Below are positions 7,262 to 15,352 of a stretch of 29,534 nt of DNA, one piece after another. Position numbers and translations under genes: made by a program. Source of the DNA: Candidatus Cloacimonadota bacterium (GTDB lineage Bacteria > Cloacimonadota > Cloacimonadia > Cloacimonadales > Cloacimonadaceae); assembly GCA_023228285.1 (NCBI GenBank), contig JALOBM010000021.1, forward strand, positions 1 to 29,534, in the 5' to 3' direction. Each line of letters starts with the position of its first letter. Position 1 is the first letter of the stretch. Under the pieces are notes generated by a model that did not search any database, was not told where the DNA came from, and saw only the letters and a program-made list of their open reading frames with translations.

Positions 7262-8794
7262 TTACAGGTCTTTGAAGGGGTTGTCTTCCACCACGGAAGT
7301 TTTCTGATTGGCATACTTGCGCCACTCATCATCCCCACGGCCTCTTCCACCTCTGCGTCCGCCGAAGTCACGATCGCCACGATCGCTGCGATATCCACCC
7401 TCGCGGGAATCACGAGGAGCGCGGTCATCATTGTGCGGGCGGCTGGCTGCGGCAATCTCTTCAGGACTGCGATCGGTGTAATCCAGGGTAATTCTATGAT
7501 TGTCGCGATCGATGGCGGTAACCATCAGTTCCACTTTATCGCCGTTTTTAAAATTATCAGTCTTCCGCACTCTGGAGCGGGGCAATAGTCCGGTGATACC
7601 ATCGCTGATGGTAACGAATACACCGAAGTTTGTAAAGCTTTCCACCACTCCGGAGAAAGGCTTTTCGATGGCGACTATCTCATCGATGTTGTCCCATGGA
7701 TCCGGCTGCAAAGCTTTCAGCGAGAGCGAAATCTTCTGGGTGTCCGGGTCGATACGAAGGATCTGCACCTTTACAAAATCCCCTTCTTTGAGGATTTCAC
7801 GCGGGTGAGCGATATTGCGGTTACGGCTCATTTCAGATACGGGGATCAGGCCTTCTACACTAGGTTTGATCTCGGCAAAAGCGCCAAAATTGTGTAGGCG
7901 TAGAATGCGGCAATCTACTTCGTCGCCTTCTTTGATCTCGTTGAGAGCTTGAGTGAAGGGATTTTCTTGCAAAGCCTTCAGAGAAAGCGCCACTTTGTCT
8001 CCCTTGATGGAGAGGATCTTCACGTCAATCTCCTGACCAGTCTTCAGTACGTCTTGCGGTTTGATTACATGTTGCCAGGAAATCTCGGAAACATGCATCA
8101 AGCCTTCCAGACCTCCGATATCCACAAATGCGCCAAAAGAGGTCATGCGCATTACTTTTCCGCTAAGTACGTCACCTTCGGAAAGGTGAGCCAATACTTC
8201 AGCTTTTTTCTCGTTCGCTTCCTGTTCTGCCAATTGACGGTGGGAAACCACGATCCTGCGACAGTTTTCCGAACACTCAATCACCAAAAAATCCAGCGTC
8301 TGTCCGATGAATACGGTTGTGTCTTCTACGGGGCGACTCGAAATCTGCGAGACCGGGCAGAAAGCTCTGGCACCAAGGATATCCACACTGAATCCGCCTT
8401 TGGTAACCGAATAGACCTTTCCCTGAACCGGGATCTTCTTTTCGTATGCATCGCGAATGGACTGTTTATCCACATGCTGTTTGGTGAGGCTCTTGCCAAC
8501 TACGTAGCCCTGATCGTTCTGATCTACCACGTAGCCCTTGAGAATGTCTCCCACCTGAAGGGAGAGAACACCTTTTTCATCGGAATACTCGCTGATCTCA
8601 GCATAAGCGTCGAACTTGCCACCTAAATTCACAATCAGGAAATTGTCCGTAATTGTAACGATCGGGGCTTCGACTACATCGCCTTTTTTGATTTCGTTTG
8701 TGTTTTGAAAGGATTCTTCGAGCATGCGAAGATAATCTTCTTTCAGTTCCTCTAAAGCAGCTTTGCTGCTGGTTTCACGCACCTTGTCTGACAT
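7262..8794 (-). CDS. rpsA: 30S ribosomal protein S1 with five S1 domains and an RG-rich tail
   Basis: S1 binds mRNA on the 30S subunit and promotes initiation. Five S1/OB repeats can be seen at about 36-103, 122-187, 207-274, 289-360 and 377-439. The third to fifth are the most canonical (for example SFGAFVDIGGLEGLMHVSEIS). E. coli S1 has six repeats. Here the sixth position is replaced by a disordered, arginine/glycine-rich tail (about 454-489, with RGGRGRGDDE) ending in NPFKDL. Such RG-rich tails commonly bind RNA, so the tail may replace a missing repeat. The ATG at 8794 has a clear TAGGAG ribosome binding site. lysS follows directly. Confidence 0.93.
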   Translation of the reverse strand: MSDKVRETSSKAALEELKEDYLRMLEESFQNTNEIKKGDVVEAPIVTITDNFLIVNLGGKFDAYAEISEYSDEKGVLSLQVGDILKGYVVDQNDQGYVVGKSLTKQHVDKQSIRDAYEKKIPVQGKVYSVTKGGFSVDILGARAFCPVSQISSRPVEDTTVFIGQTLDFLVIECSENCRRIVVSHRQLAEQEANEKKAEVLAHLSEGDVLSGKVMRMTSFGAFVDIGGLEGLMHVSEISWQHVIKPQDVLKTGQEIDVKILSIKGDKVALSLKALQENPFTQALNEIKEGDEVDCRILRLHNFGAFAEIKPSVEGLIPVSEMSRNRNIAHPREILKEGDFVKVQILRIDPDTQKISLSLKALQPDPWDNIDEIVAIEKPFSGVVESFTNFGVFVTISDGITGLLPRSRVRKTDNFKNGDKVELMVTAIDRDNHRITLDYTDRSPEEIAAASRPHNDDRAPRDSREGGYRSDRGDRDFGGRRGGRGRGDDEWRKYANQKTSVVEDNPFKDL

Positions 8795-9149
8795 ATGTAA
8801 CTCCTAACGACATTTGAGAATACCAAGATTTTACACAGGCTCTTTTTGTAAAGTCTTTTATTTTAAATCTTCAAGACTGGTAGCTCTTTTACTACGGCAC
8901 TTTACTACCTGATACTGCCCAAGCTCACAATTTGGTTCAAAACGTGTTCACTCAATCTGAAGAAAATGGCCATCAAAGAGAGGAATTGAGGGCTGGAAGA
9001 GTATTTTTTAACACATCCTAACAGCATGCCTTAGAGATAGTTGGCGCTTCCACCTTTCAGAGAATGTCAGTTTTGTCCCAGTGCTGTCCTACATATAGTT
9101 TGTGAAGGTAATCCGGAAGACCTCGAAAATAAACTCTAGGAGAAATACC
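8795..9149. other. divergent intergenic region between rpsA and the small gene pair
   Basis: No gene is seen. It contains the rpsA leader and a likely rpsA promoter (8845-8876). On the + strand a TATAGT lies near 9096 without a convincing -35 partner. The rest (about 8880-9060) shows nothing I can name. Confidence 0.6.
8845..8876 (-). promoter_or_regulatory. possible rpsA promoter containing GACTTTACAAAAA
   Basis: On the minus strand TTGAAG is followed after about 16 nt by TTTACA, a weak sigma70-like pair. The string GACTTTACAAAAA (8842-8854) recurs upstream of the GcvT-family gene at about 27267-27281, which suggests a shared regulatory or promoter element. Confidence 0.4.
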
Positions 9150-9605
9150 ATGAAAGCAACACTCAAATACGGAATCGCTTCTTACAGCGGAACCATCGAC
9201 GACATCACCTTCGCCAGCTACAAAAACGGGGCAGTATGCATTGCCCGCAAGTATGTAATGCCCACTCTCACGGATAACAACGCAACAATGGGCGCAGTAA
9301 CCAAAAACCTAAGCGAAATCTATGGTAATTGCAGTGAAGATTACAAATCCGACCTGCGCACTTATGCCGATATGTACAACAAAGAAAGAGTAACCCGTAC
9401 CAAACTAGGATCCAACTCCTTCTCTCTTTTTGTGAAGTTGATGTACGCCTTTGCCGAAGACACCGGAGAAAGCGTGGATCTGGCCAGTATCACCTACAGC
9501 GATCTGAAGACCATGTTCTTCGATGTAGCCAGCGTAGCCAGCGCTGTGGAAGCTGAATATCTGCCCAAAGTGAGCGGATATGAACTACTGGTAAATACCA
9601 TCTGA
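9150..9605 (+). CDS. conserved-looking small protein of unknown function
   Basis: A 151-residue protein I do not recognise. It starts at ATG 9150, chosen over an upstream in-frame ATG at 9102 because CTAGGAG sits 7 nt before it and the extra N-terminus would be a basic, leader-like stretch. It has no signal peptide and no membrane helix. The N-terminus (KYGIASYSGTIDDITFASY) looks like a short beta-rich opening, and residues 40-110 are likely helical with alternating charge. It forms a two-gene unit with the next small gene and ends in a terminator. It is flanked on both sides by unrelated minus-strand operons, like an inserted cassette. Confidence 0.8.
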   Translation: MKATLKYGIASYSGTIDDITFASYKNGAVCIARKYVMPTLTDNNATMGAVTKNLSEIYGNCSEDYKSDLRTYADMYNKERVTRTKLGSNSFSLFVKLMYAFAEDTGESVDLASITYSDLKTMFFDVASVASAVEAEYLPKVSGYELLVNTI

Positions 9606-9617
9606 TAGGAGGGAAAC

Positions 9618-9779
9618 ATGGAAAACCAAGTATTAGTACGCGAAATCGCCACCCGCATCAACGAACTGATAAACATACCTCTGATCAACGAGAAGAACGA
9701 ACAGATCTTCTTTGAGCTGATCGTGAATATCCTGATGCAAATCCTGCTGAACGCGCTTGACTTGGATGCAGATGTCTAA
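9618..9779 (+). CDS. small acidic helical protein, 53 residues, unknown
   Basis: This is a short open frame with a strong ribosome binding site (TAGGAGGGAAAC before ATG 9618) and a TAA at 9777-9779. The product starts MENQVLVREIATRINELI and continues with amphipathic leucine/isoleucine-rich helix (for example IFFELIVNILMQILLNALDL). That helix could be a dimerisation or membrane-associated segment. It begins 12 nt after the stop of the 151-residue gene and lies just before a terminator, so the pair is co-transcribed. Function unknown. Confidence 0.72.
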   Translation: MENQVLVREIATRINELINIPLINEKNEQIFFELIVNILMQILLNALDLDADV

Positions 9780-9800
9780 GTCGGCTCCGTGATGCTGCAT

Positions 9801-9830
9801 GCCCCTGCCCAACAAGGCGGGGGCTTATTT
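9801..9830 (+). terminator. rho-independent terminator of the small gene pair
   Basis: Stem GCCCCTGCC (9801-9809) pairs with GGCGGGGGC (9816-9824), with one wobble and a 6-nt loop, followed by TTATTT. It is oriented for the + strand and lies 21 nt after the 53-residue gene. Confidence 0.88.
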
Positions 9831-9848
9831 CATCAGTATAGAAACGAA

Positions 9849-10646
9849 TTACAAAGAAGAGACTATGATCTTACGGATCCGCTTTGTAACAATCACCAGG
9901 AAGAGAGTGAAGGCTATCATCAATGTGGACAGGGAGTTGATGGTGGTAATGGTTCCCCGGCGAATGGTGCCTTCCACATAGATAGGTAAAGTATCAAAGC
10001 CGCGTCCTGAAGTGAAGAAAGTAATGATAAAATCGTCTATGGACAGAGTAAAAGCCAGCAGTGCCGCAGCAATGATACCTGGCATCATCAGCGGAAACTT
10101 GATCTTCCAAAAGATGTATGATGGTTTTGCACCCAGATCTTGTGCTGCCTCCACCAATGAGTAATCAAAGCCTTCCAGACGACTCTGGATCACGATCACG
10201 GTGTAGGATATGCAGAAAGTGATATGTGCAATCAAGACGGTGAACATCCCGGTATTTACTCTGGTAAAATTGAACAGCAAAGCCAGGGATACACCCATCA
10301 GGATGTCAGGTATCATCAGGGGTATGTAGATGAGGCCGATAAGCCCCTTACGTCCACTGAAACGTTTGTTTTCCAATCCCAGGGCGGTAAGGATACCCAG
10401 AGTTGTGGAGATCAAAGTGCTAAGGCCGGCAATCAGCATGGTGTTGCGGAAAGCTTCACCGATGGCGGCATTTTGGAAAAGCTGGATGTAATACTTGAAG
10501 GTAAAACCCTGCCAACCGGTGATGATGCGGGAATCGTTAAAGCTAAAAATGATCAGGATGAGGATGGGGATATACAAGAATACCATCATCAGGCTGAAGA
10601 TAGTGAGATTCATACCTTTATAGAACTTTGCGGGATTGATCTTCAT
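9849..10646 (-). CDS. potC: spermidine/putrescine-type ABC transporter permease PotC
   Basis: This is an inner-membrane permease subunit that pairs with PotB. About 265 residues from ATG 10646, which overlaps the potB stop as ATGA and has GGAG 9 nt upstream. An open frame extends to 10754, but that extension is the out-of-frame shadow of potB. There are about six hydrophobic segments, and the cytoplasmic EAA loop reads EAAQDLGAKPSYIFWKIKFP, which contacts the ATPase. Length and layout match PotC. SIDDFIITFF near the C-terminus is typical of the family. Confidence 0.92.
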   Translation of the reverse strand: MKINPAKFYKGMNLTIFSLMMVFLYIPILILIIFSFNDSRIITGWQGFTFKYYIQLFQNAAIGEAFRNTMLIAGLSTLISTTLGILTALGLENKRFSGRKGLIGLIYIPLMIPDILMGVSLALLFNFTRVNTGMFTVLIAHITFCISYTVIVIQSRLEGFDYSLVEAAQDLGAKPSYIFWKIKFPLMMPGIIAAALLAFTLSIDDFIITFFTSGRGFDTLPIYVEGTIRRGTITTINSLSTLMIAFTLFLVIVTKRIRKIIVSSL

Positions 10647-11527
10647 TGCCATAGACTCCGTTTCTGATGCCGGCGGTAAAGCCCATACATGATGAGTAGC
10701 ATGATGGCAACTATCAGGAGAAGAGTGAGCGAAAGCGCTGAAGCCATAGGCCAATTGCGGGGAATATTCTTGATCTTGTATGTAATTACCTGCCCCACAT
10801 ATAAAGACTGCTGATTGCCCACCAGTTGCGGAATCAGATAGGCTCCCAACGAAGGGATAAAGACCAGAAGAGTACCGGCAAATATGCCTCCCAACGCCAA
10901 AGGCAGTGTGATGCTGAAAAAGGCTTTCACTTCGTTCGCACCCAGATCCATAGCGGCATTCAACAAAGTGAAATCCAGCTTTTCCAGCACGCTATACAGC
11001 GGCAAAATCATATAGGGCAGATACACATAGACCATCACCAGGATTACCGCCAGATCAGTTCGTAAAATCTCCAAAGGTTGCGAGATGATGCCAATGTTCA
11101 TCAGGATGTCGTTCATCACTCCATTGTAAGCCAGGAAAATGCGCCAGGAAAAGATGCGGATGATGAGATTGGTCCAAAAGGGAATGATGATGAAGATCAG
11201 GAGTAGATTGCGGGTCTTCTCCTTTGCTCTGGCAATGAAGTATGCCACAGGAAAACCCATCAGGATACAGAGCAGAGTAGTGTAGATTGCCAGACGAAAT
11301 GACAGCAGAAAGGGACGTAGATAATCTCCGCTAAAGATCTGCCGGTAGGCATCCAGAGATACCTCAAACTTCACATCGTAGATATCCGGACTCAGGAAAC
11401 TATAGATGACTACGATGAGATAAGGAATCAAAAAGAAACAGGTTAGCCAAATCAGCGTAGGCAGACTTAAGAGCCAACTGCTGAGGTTCTTGCGTCGATC
11501 CTGCCGGCTCTGGGGACTGGAATGCAT
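10643..11527 (-). CDS. potB: spermidine/putrescine-type ABC transporter permease PotB
   Basis: A 294-residue inner-membrane permease with about six hydrophobic segments after a short basic N-terminus. The EAA-type loop reads NAAMDLGANEVKAFFSITLP, and LIPQLVGNQQSLYVGQVI near the C-terminus is characteristic of PotB/PotH. The ATG shares one base with the potA stop (TGATG), so translation is coupled. It forms the importer channel with PotC. Confidence 0.92.
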   Translation of the reverse strand: MHSSPQSRQDRRKNLSSWLLSLPTLIWLTCFFLIPYLIVVIYSFLSPDIYDVKFEVSLDAYRQIFSGDYLRPFLLSFRLAIYTTLLCILMGFPVAYFIARAKEKTRNLLLIFIIIPFWTNLIIRIFSWRIFLAYNGVMNDILMNIGIISQPLEILRTDLAVILVMVYVYLPYMILPLYSVLEKLDFTLLNAAMDLGANEVKAFFSITLPLALGGIFAGTLLVFIPSLGAYLIPQLVGNQQSLYVGQVITYKIKNIPRNWPMASALSLTLLLIVAIMLLIMYGLYRRHQKRSLWQ

Positions 11528-12702
11528 CAGCTTTTACTCCGCTTTACATAACGTTGCAGGTTGCTGCCTTCATTGAGGTCGGCCTCGGGGATGTCGTCCC
11601 CGGAGTGATCCAGCACCCAAGTGTCGGAATCGTGCCAAAACAGCCACACATACTCTTCCCAATCCAAGGCTTTGTCGTCGAAGTAAACCCGTTTGTGCTG
11701 GGAAAATACGCGAAACTCCAGCTTGCCCACCCGCACAATGTATTGAGTGTGAGTTCCCAGATACAGGATGTCTTCAATCTGCCCTTTCAGCATATTGATG
11801 TCTTCCTGATGACGCGGCTTCCCTCGGGCGATGGCTATCTTTTCCGGACGCAAGGAAAGGGTGATCTTGCTTCCCGGTTCCGGAGCTGTCTGAAAGCTGC
11901 TATCTATGGAAAAGCTCTTGCCTTCACCATCCTGACACTCAAGTTCCAGATAGTCCTCGTGCACATTGGTCACTACTCCGTTGATGAGATTGGTCTCTCC
12001 GATAAAATAGGCGGAAAAGATGCTTACCGGACGTTCATAGATGTCGTCCGGGGGGCCGCTTTGCACGATCTGTCCCTGATTCATCACCGCCAGACGGTCA
12101 GATATACTCATGGCTTCGCTCTGATCGTGGGTTACATAGATAAAGGTGATGCCCACGGCGTCATGGAGGTTCATCAGTTCGATCAGCATGTGTTGCCGCA
12201 GCTTCAGATCCAGTGCTGCCAAGGGTTCATCCAAGAGCAACACTCTGGGTTTATTGATCAATGCCCGTGCTATCGCGATGCGCTGTTTTTGCCCTCCGGA
12301 TATCTGATTGGGATACTTTCCGGCTTGATCCGTCATCTTAACCAGATTCAGCATATCGTAAACACGATCCCGGATCTCAATCTTGGGAATGCGTTTCACT
12401 TTCAGCCCAAAGGCTACGTTGTCGAACAATGTCATATGGGGAAAGAGGGAATAGTTTTGGAAGATGGTATTCACTTCCCTTTTATAGGGCGGGAGGTCTG
12501 AGATGTCTTTGCTGCCCAATCTCACTGCCCCGCTGCTGGGCAATTCAAAACCGGCTATCATACGTAAAAGCGTAGTTTTCCCGCATCCGCTGGGTCCCAA
12601 AAAGGAGAAAAGCTCTCCGCTCTTGATCACCAGATTCACATTATCGACAGCCCGGAAACTGCCGAAATCCTTGCTCAGGTTATCCAGAATGATGTCTTCC
12701 AA
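11527..12702 (-). CDS. potA: spermidine/putrescine-type ABC transporter ATPase PotA
   Basis: ATP-binding subunit, 391 residues. Walker A is at 36-43 (GPSGCGKT), the Q-loop glutamine at 82, the signature at 135-140 (SGGQKQ), Walker B at 155-160 (LLLDEP) and the H-loop histidine at 192. The C-terminal third (about 240-391) is a TOBE-type regulatory domain, with a long tail after it. The start is TTG at 12702 with GAGGA 7 nt before it; no ATG is available in frame. It begins 10 nt after the carboxypeptidase stop, so it is probably on the same transcript. No periplasmic binding protein (PotD) gene follows. Confidence 0.93.
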   Translation of the reverse strand: MEDIILDNLSKDFGSFRAVDNVNLVIKSGELFSFLGPSGCGKTTLLRMIAGFELPSSGAVRLGSKDISDLPPYKREVNTIFQNYSLFPHMTLFDNVAFGLKVKRIPKIEIRDRVYDMLNLVKMTDQAGKYPNQISGGQKQRIAIARALINKPRVLLLDEPLAALDLKLRQHMLIELMNLHDAVGITFIYVTHDQSEAMSISDRLAVMNQGQIVQSGPPDDIYERPVSIFSAYFIGETNLINGVVTNVHEDYLELECQDGEGKSFSIDSSFQTAPEPGSKITLSLRPEKIAIARGKPRHQEDINMLKGQIEDILYLGTHTQYIVRVGKLEFRVFSQHKRVYFDDKALDWEEYVWLFWHDSDTWVLDHSGDDIPEADLNEGSNLQRYVKRSKS

Positions 12703-12712
12703 TAATATGTCC

Positions 12713-15166
12713 TCAGTGTAGTTTTATTACTTTTTTGGTGGCTGCCTCCCGGTTTGGAGCGCTTATCTTCAGGAAATACAATCCTGCTGCCAGCTCTCGC
12801 CCCGCGGCATCCTTCCCGTCCCACTCAAGAGAAAAAGCATTTGACGTCAAGGGATTAGTTTGCATAGAGCGCACCTTCTGCCCTCTCAAATTGTAGATAT
12901 CGAGCTTTAGAAGACCCTTTTCAGAACCCTGTATACCTATCATCAGCTCCGAGGCGAAAGGATTGGGCGCAGCTTTGATCTGCAGCGGCGGAGACAGGAG
13001 ATCCTCGGTGTCGCTATATGAACTCTCTGTATAAAGCCGGATGTCATCTATCCAGAAAGTAGCTTCGCTCAATCCATACCCTGTGAAACTACATAGAGAA
13101 AGCTCGATGATGCTTCCCGCCAAAGAAGTGAAATCCAGATCATAATGTTCCCAATCTGTCACTCCCATAAAGCACATAAGCGTATGCCACACAGTCTCCC
13201 CTGCCTCGCGATAACGCAGACCGATATAATGTCCGTTTTGCACAATGTTTGTCTTTGCCCAAAACTGCAGATTCACGTTGCTTGCCCCGGTCAGATCTAT
13301 GGGATGGCTATATTGAGCGCTTGTTTCCTGAGGTCCGCAACTCATGTTTTGGCAATTCTCACTCAGGCAATGAATACCTTGGGGAGATTGGTCTTGAACT
13401 ATGCCCCAATATCCCGTGAATATCCAATTATCCGCTGTTTCTTCGAAGCCCTCGGATATCCCGGCAATCTCACTGAGACGGATTACATTCCAGCCCGGCA
13501 GGATCTGGAACTCACCAAAATAGCTGGAGTATCTTGGACAGCTTACTTTCAACTGATGCAGTTCGTTGCTCAATCCGGATATATATATCTTTCCTTCATC
13601 ATCGCTTTCATATAGCTCGGAGCCTATCTCCAACACCGCGGCTGGCAGAGAATTGCCCAAGCTGTCCTTAATCCAAAAGCCCGTATCTATAATATTAGAA
13701 GGATGAAGGCGAACATTCACCGTGCGCAGGCTATCCTCTGCTACTGCAATCCACAGACTCGCAGGCTGATAACCCGGAGCGCTTACGCTCATGCGAAAAT
13801 TCCCTGCCGGAAGAAAGCGATGGTAAGACCCAAAATTTGCCCTGGAGTACATGGCAGCACGCAGTGGAATGTGGTTATCGTAGCCTTCGATGTGAATTTT
13901 CGCCTCCAGGGGCTCTCCACTGATCGCATCCAAAACATGTCCGTGGATACATTTGTAGTTCGCACGCTCCAGTAATCGCAGGGCGGGTTCCACTTGGCTC
14001 TGCGCAATCAGGTTTATACTACTTGCGGGCGGGAAATGAGTATAGGCCAGTTCTATGGTATATGAAAAAGCCGCATTCATCATGTGGAACCAGTCATCAA
14101 AAGTACCGCTAACCGGGTACAAGCTATAACTGGGCATTGGAGTGTAATCGTAGGAAGTGATCCCGGCAACCATAGACTCTGCTAATAGCGCAAGCTCTCC
14201 TTGATCCGGACCGCCTACATCGTACACAAAACCTGGAGGATACAGAACATATTGCCCCTGAGAATGGAAGCTGATCCCTGCTAAAAAGTGCTTGTTTTCT
14301 ATAAGATCGCGTAGAGCTTGGGTCTCGATCTCCGAAAAGGGATAAGGACCATGGTACACCGAATCGTGAATAAGGTCTGTAGCCATTACATTGCCCCACA
14401 TATAGGAGTAATTCCGGTTCAAATCCACTCCATCGTTGTACATATCCAGGATACCGTTGTTATTGTTGTCCCGAATGTTCTTGCGCCAATAGATATCCGT
14501 TTGATCAATCACAATCTTATGACCGTCCGGATTGAGCAGGGGTACAAACCAGATCTCGCAATTGTCCACTATGGCATTTACTCTGTCATCTGTGCCATAA
14601 TTCTCCAGCAGATGATTGAGAATGGCCATGCAAGACTCCACCGAAAGAGGTTCCCGCGCATGATGAGCCCCCACAAAGAGGTACTGCGGCTCATCTTCAT
14701 CCAACGATACATTGTCGGATATCTTCACCGCCCAGATATCGTGATCAAATGCCTGATAAGCGGTATTGCCCTGATCTGCATAATACTTGCCTGTAGAGGG
14801 ACCCAGATTATGAATCTGCATCAAGGTCGAATACTGCGCTGCCAGAGCCTGCAATTCCTGTACAAGCATATTGTATGTACGAAAACCGGGGATGTCCCTG
14901 TCCTTTGCGTTCAGGTTCTGCTTGGCTTCTGCTTCAGTTTGCAATACCATCAGTCCGGGATGCAACAGACGGTATAGGGGAAGATCTGTCTCGGACAGTA
15001 CCATATCCAGATAATGTCCGGGATAATAGCGATCAACATCCACACCCCGCTGCAGCAAAGCTTTGTAATACTCCTCTCCCGGATCGGGAATCCTTACCAT
15101 GGCGCGTTCTGCCCAAACAACCAAACAGATAAGTAAGAAAAGACAGATGATAACTACTCTTTTCAT
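12713..15166 (-). CDS. secreted M14 zinc carboxypeptidase with regulatory-like, beta-sandwich and C-terminal sorting domains
   Basis: An exported metallopeptidase expected to remove C-terminal residues from peptides. The 817-residue protein has a signal peptide (1-19, KR then a hydrophobic core). The M14 domain (about 95-400) keeps the zinc ligands H169/E172 (HARE) and H301, the substrate-binding N250/R251 (DLNRN) and the catalytic glutamate E372 (IELAY). A carboxypeptidase-regulatory-like domain follows (about 405-490), then another beta domain, then a jelly-roll-like region (about 580-720, NVNLQFWAKT). The last 85 or so residues form a FlgD-like/Por-type sorting domain (APNPF, WDGKDAAGRELAAGLYFLKI). 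The layout recalls P. gingivalis CPG70. It lies downstream of the deiminase and 10 nt upstream of potA. A terminator-like hairpin stands just before its start. Confidence 0.93.
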   Translation of the reverse strand: MKRVVIICLFLLICLVVWAERAMVRIPDPGEEYYKALLQRGVDVDRYYPGHYLDMVLSETDLPLYRLLHPGLMVLQTEAEAKQNLNAKDRDIPGFRTYNMLVQELQALAAQYSTLMQIHNLGPSTGKYYADQGNTAYQAFDHDIWAVKISDNVSLDEDEPQYLFVGAHHAREPLSVESCMAILNHLLENYGTDDRVNAIVDNCEIWFVPLLNPDGHKIVIDQTDIYWRKNIRDNNNNGILDMYNDGVDLNRNYSYMWGNVMATDLIHDSVYHGPYPFSEIETQALRDLIENKHFLAGISFHSQGQYVLYPPGFVYDVGGPDQGELALLAESMVAGITSYDYTPMPSYSLYPVSGTFDDWFHMMNAAFSYTIELAYTHFPPASSINLIAQSQVEPALRLLERANYKCIHGHVLDAISGEPLEAKIHIEGYDNHIPLRAAMYSRANFGSYHRFLPAGNFRMSVSAPGYQPASLWIAVAEDSLRTVNVRLHPSNIIDTGFWIKDSLGNSLPAAVLEIGSELYESDDEGKIYISGLSNELHQLKVSCPRYSSYFGEFQILPGWNVIRLSEIAGISEGFEETADNWIFTGYWGIVQDQSPQGIHCLSENCQNMSCGPQETSAQYSHPIDLTGASNVNLQFWAKTNIVQNGHYIGLRYREAGETVWHTLMCFMGVTDWEHYDLDFTSLAGSIIELSLCSFTGYGLSEATFWIDDIRLYTESSYSDTEDLLSPPLQIKAAPNPFASELMIGIQGSEKGLLKLDIYNLRGQKVRSMQTNPLTSNAFSLEWDGKDAAGRELAAGLYFLKISAPNREAATKKVIKLH

Positions 15167-15191
15167 GGATTATCCCCCTTTTTTCTAGCCC

Positions 15192-15231
15192 AAAAAATAC
15201 AGTGGGGAATACCGGGCGGTATCCCCCACTG
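15192..15231 (-). terminator. strong terminator-like hairpin in the leader of the M14 gene
   Basis: On the minus strand a 15-bp stem (15231-15217 with 15214-15200, one wobble, 2-nt loop GG on the + strand) is followed by TATTTTTT (15199-15192). It can end the deiminase transcript. It lies only 25 nt before the carboxypeptidase start codon, leaving no room for a promoter after it. Confidence 0.88.
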
Positions 15232-15241
15232 CTCGGAGGGC

Positions 15242-15247
15242 ATTCTA
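15242..15247 (-). promoter_or_regulatory. possible -10 element (TAGAAT) before the M14 gene
   Basis: TAGAAT reads on the minus strand upstream of the hairpin, with TTGTAC about 19 nt before it as a poor -35. A separate TTGACA occurs at 15299-15294 without a good -10. If used, either would place the hairpin in the 5' leader. Confidence 0.3.
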
Positions 15248-15352
15248 TGTAGGGTCTGTAGGCTACGTACAATGTGTTCAGGTTGAGCTATTATGTCAAG
15301 AGAAAAATGCGGAATTATTTCAATTCTCTTGTTGACAATATTCAACACAACA

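Noticed and set aside
9102..9149. Upstream ATG for the 151-residue protein
   Set aside because: The ATG at 9150 has a proper ribosome binding site; the extension is a basic low-complexity stretch.
10647..10754. N-terminal extension of potC
   Set aside because: It lies within potB in another frame; ATG 10646 overlaps the potB stop as ATGA and gives the normal PotC length.
11554..12501. 315-codon + strand open frame inside potA
   Set aside because: Antisense shadow of a complete ABC ATPase gene.
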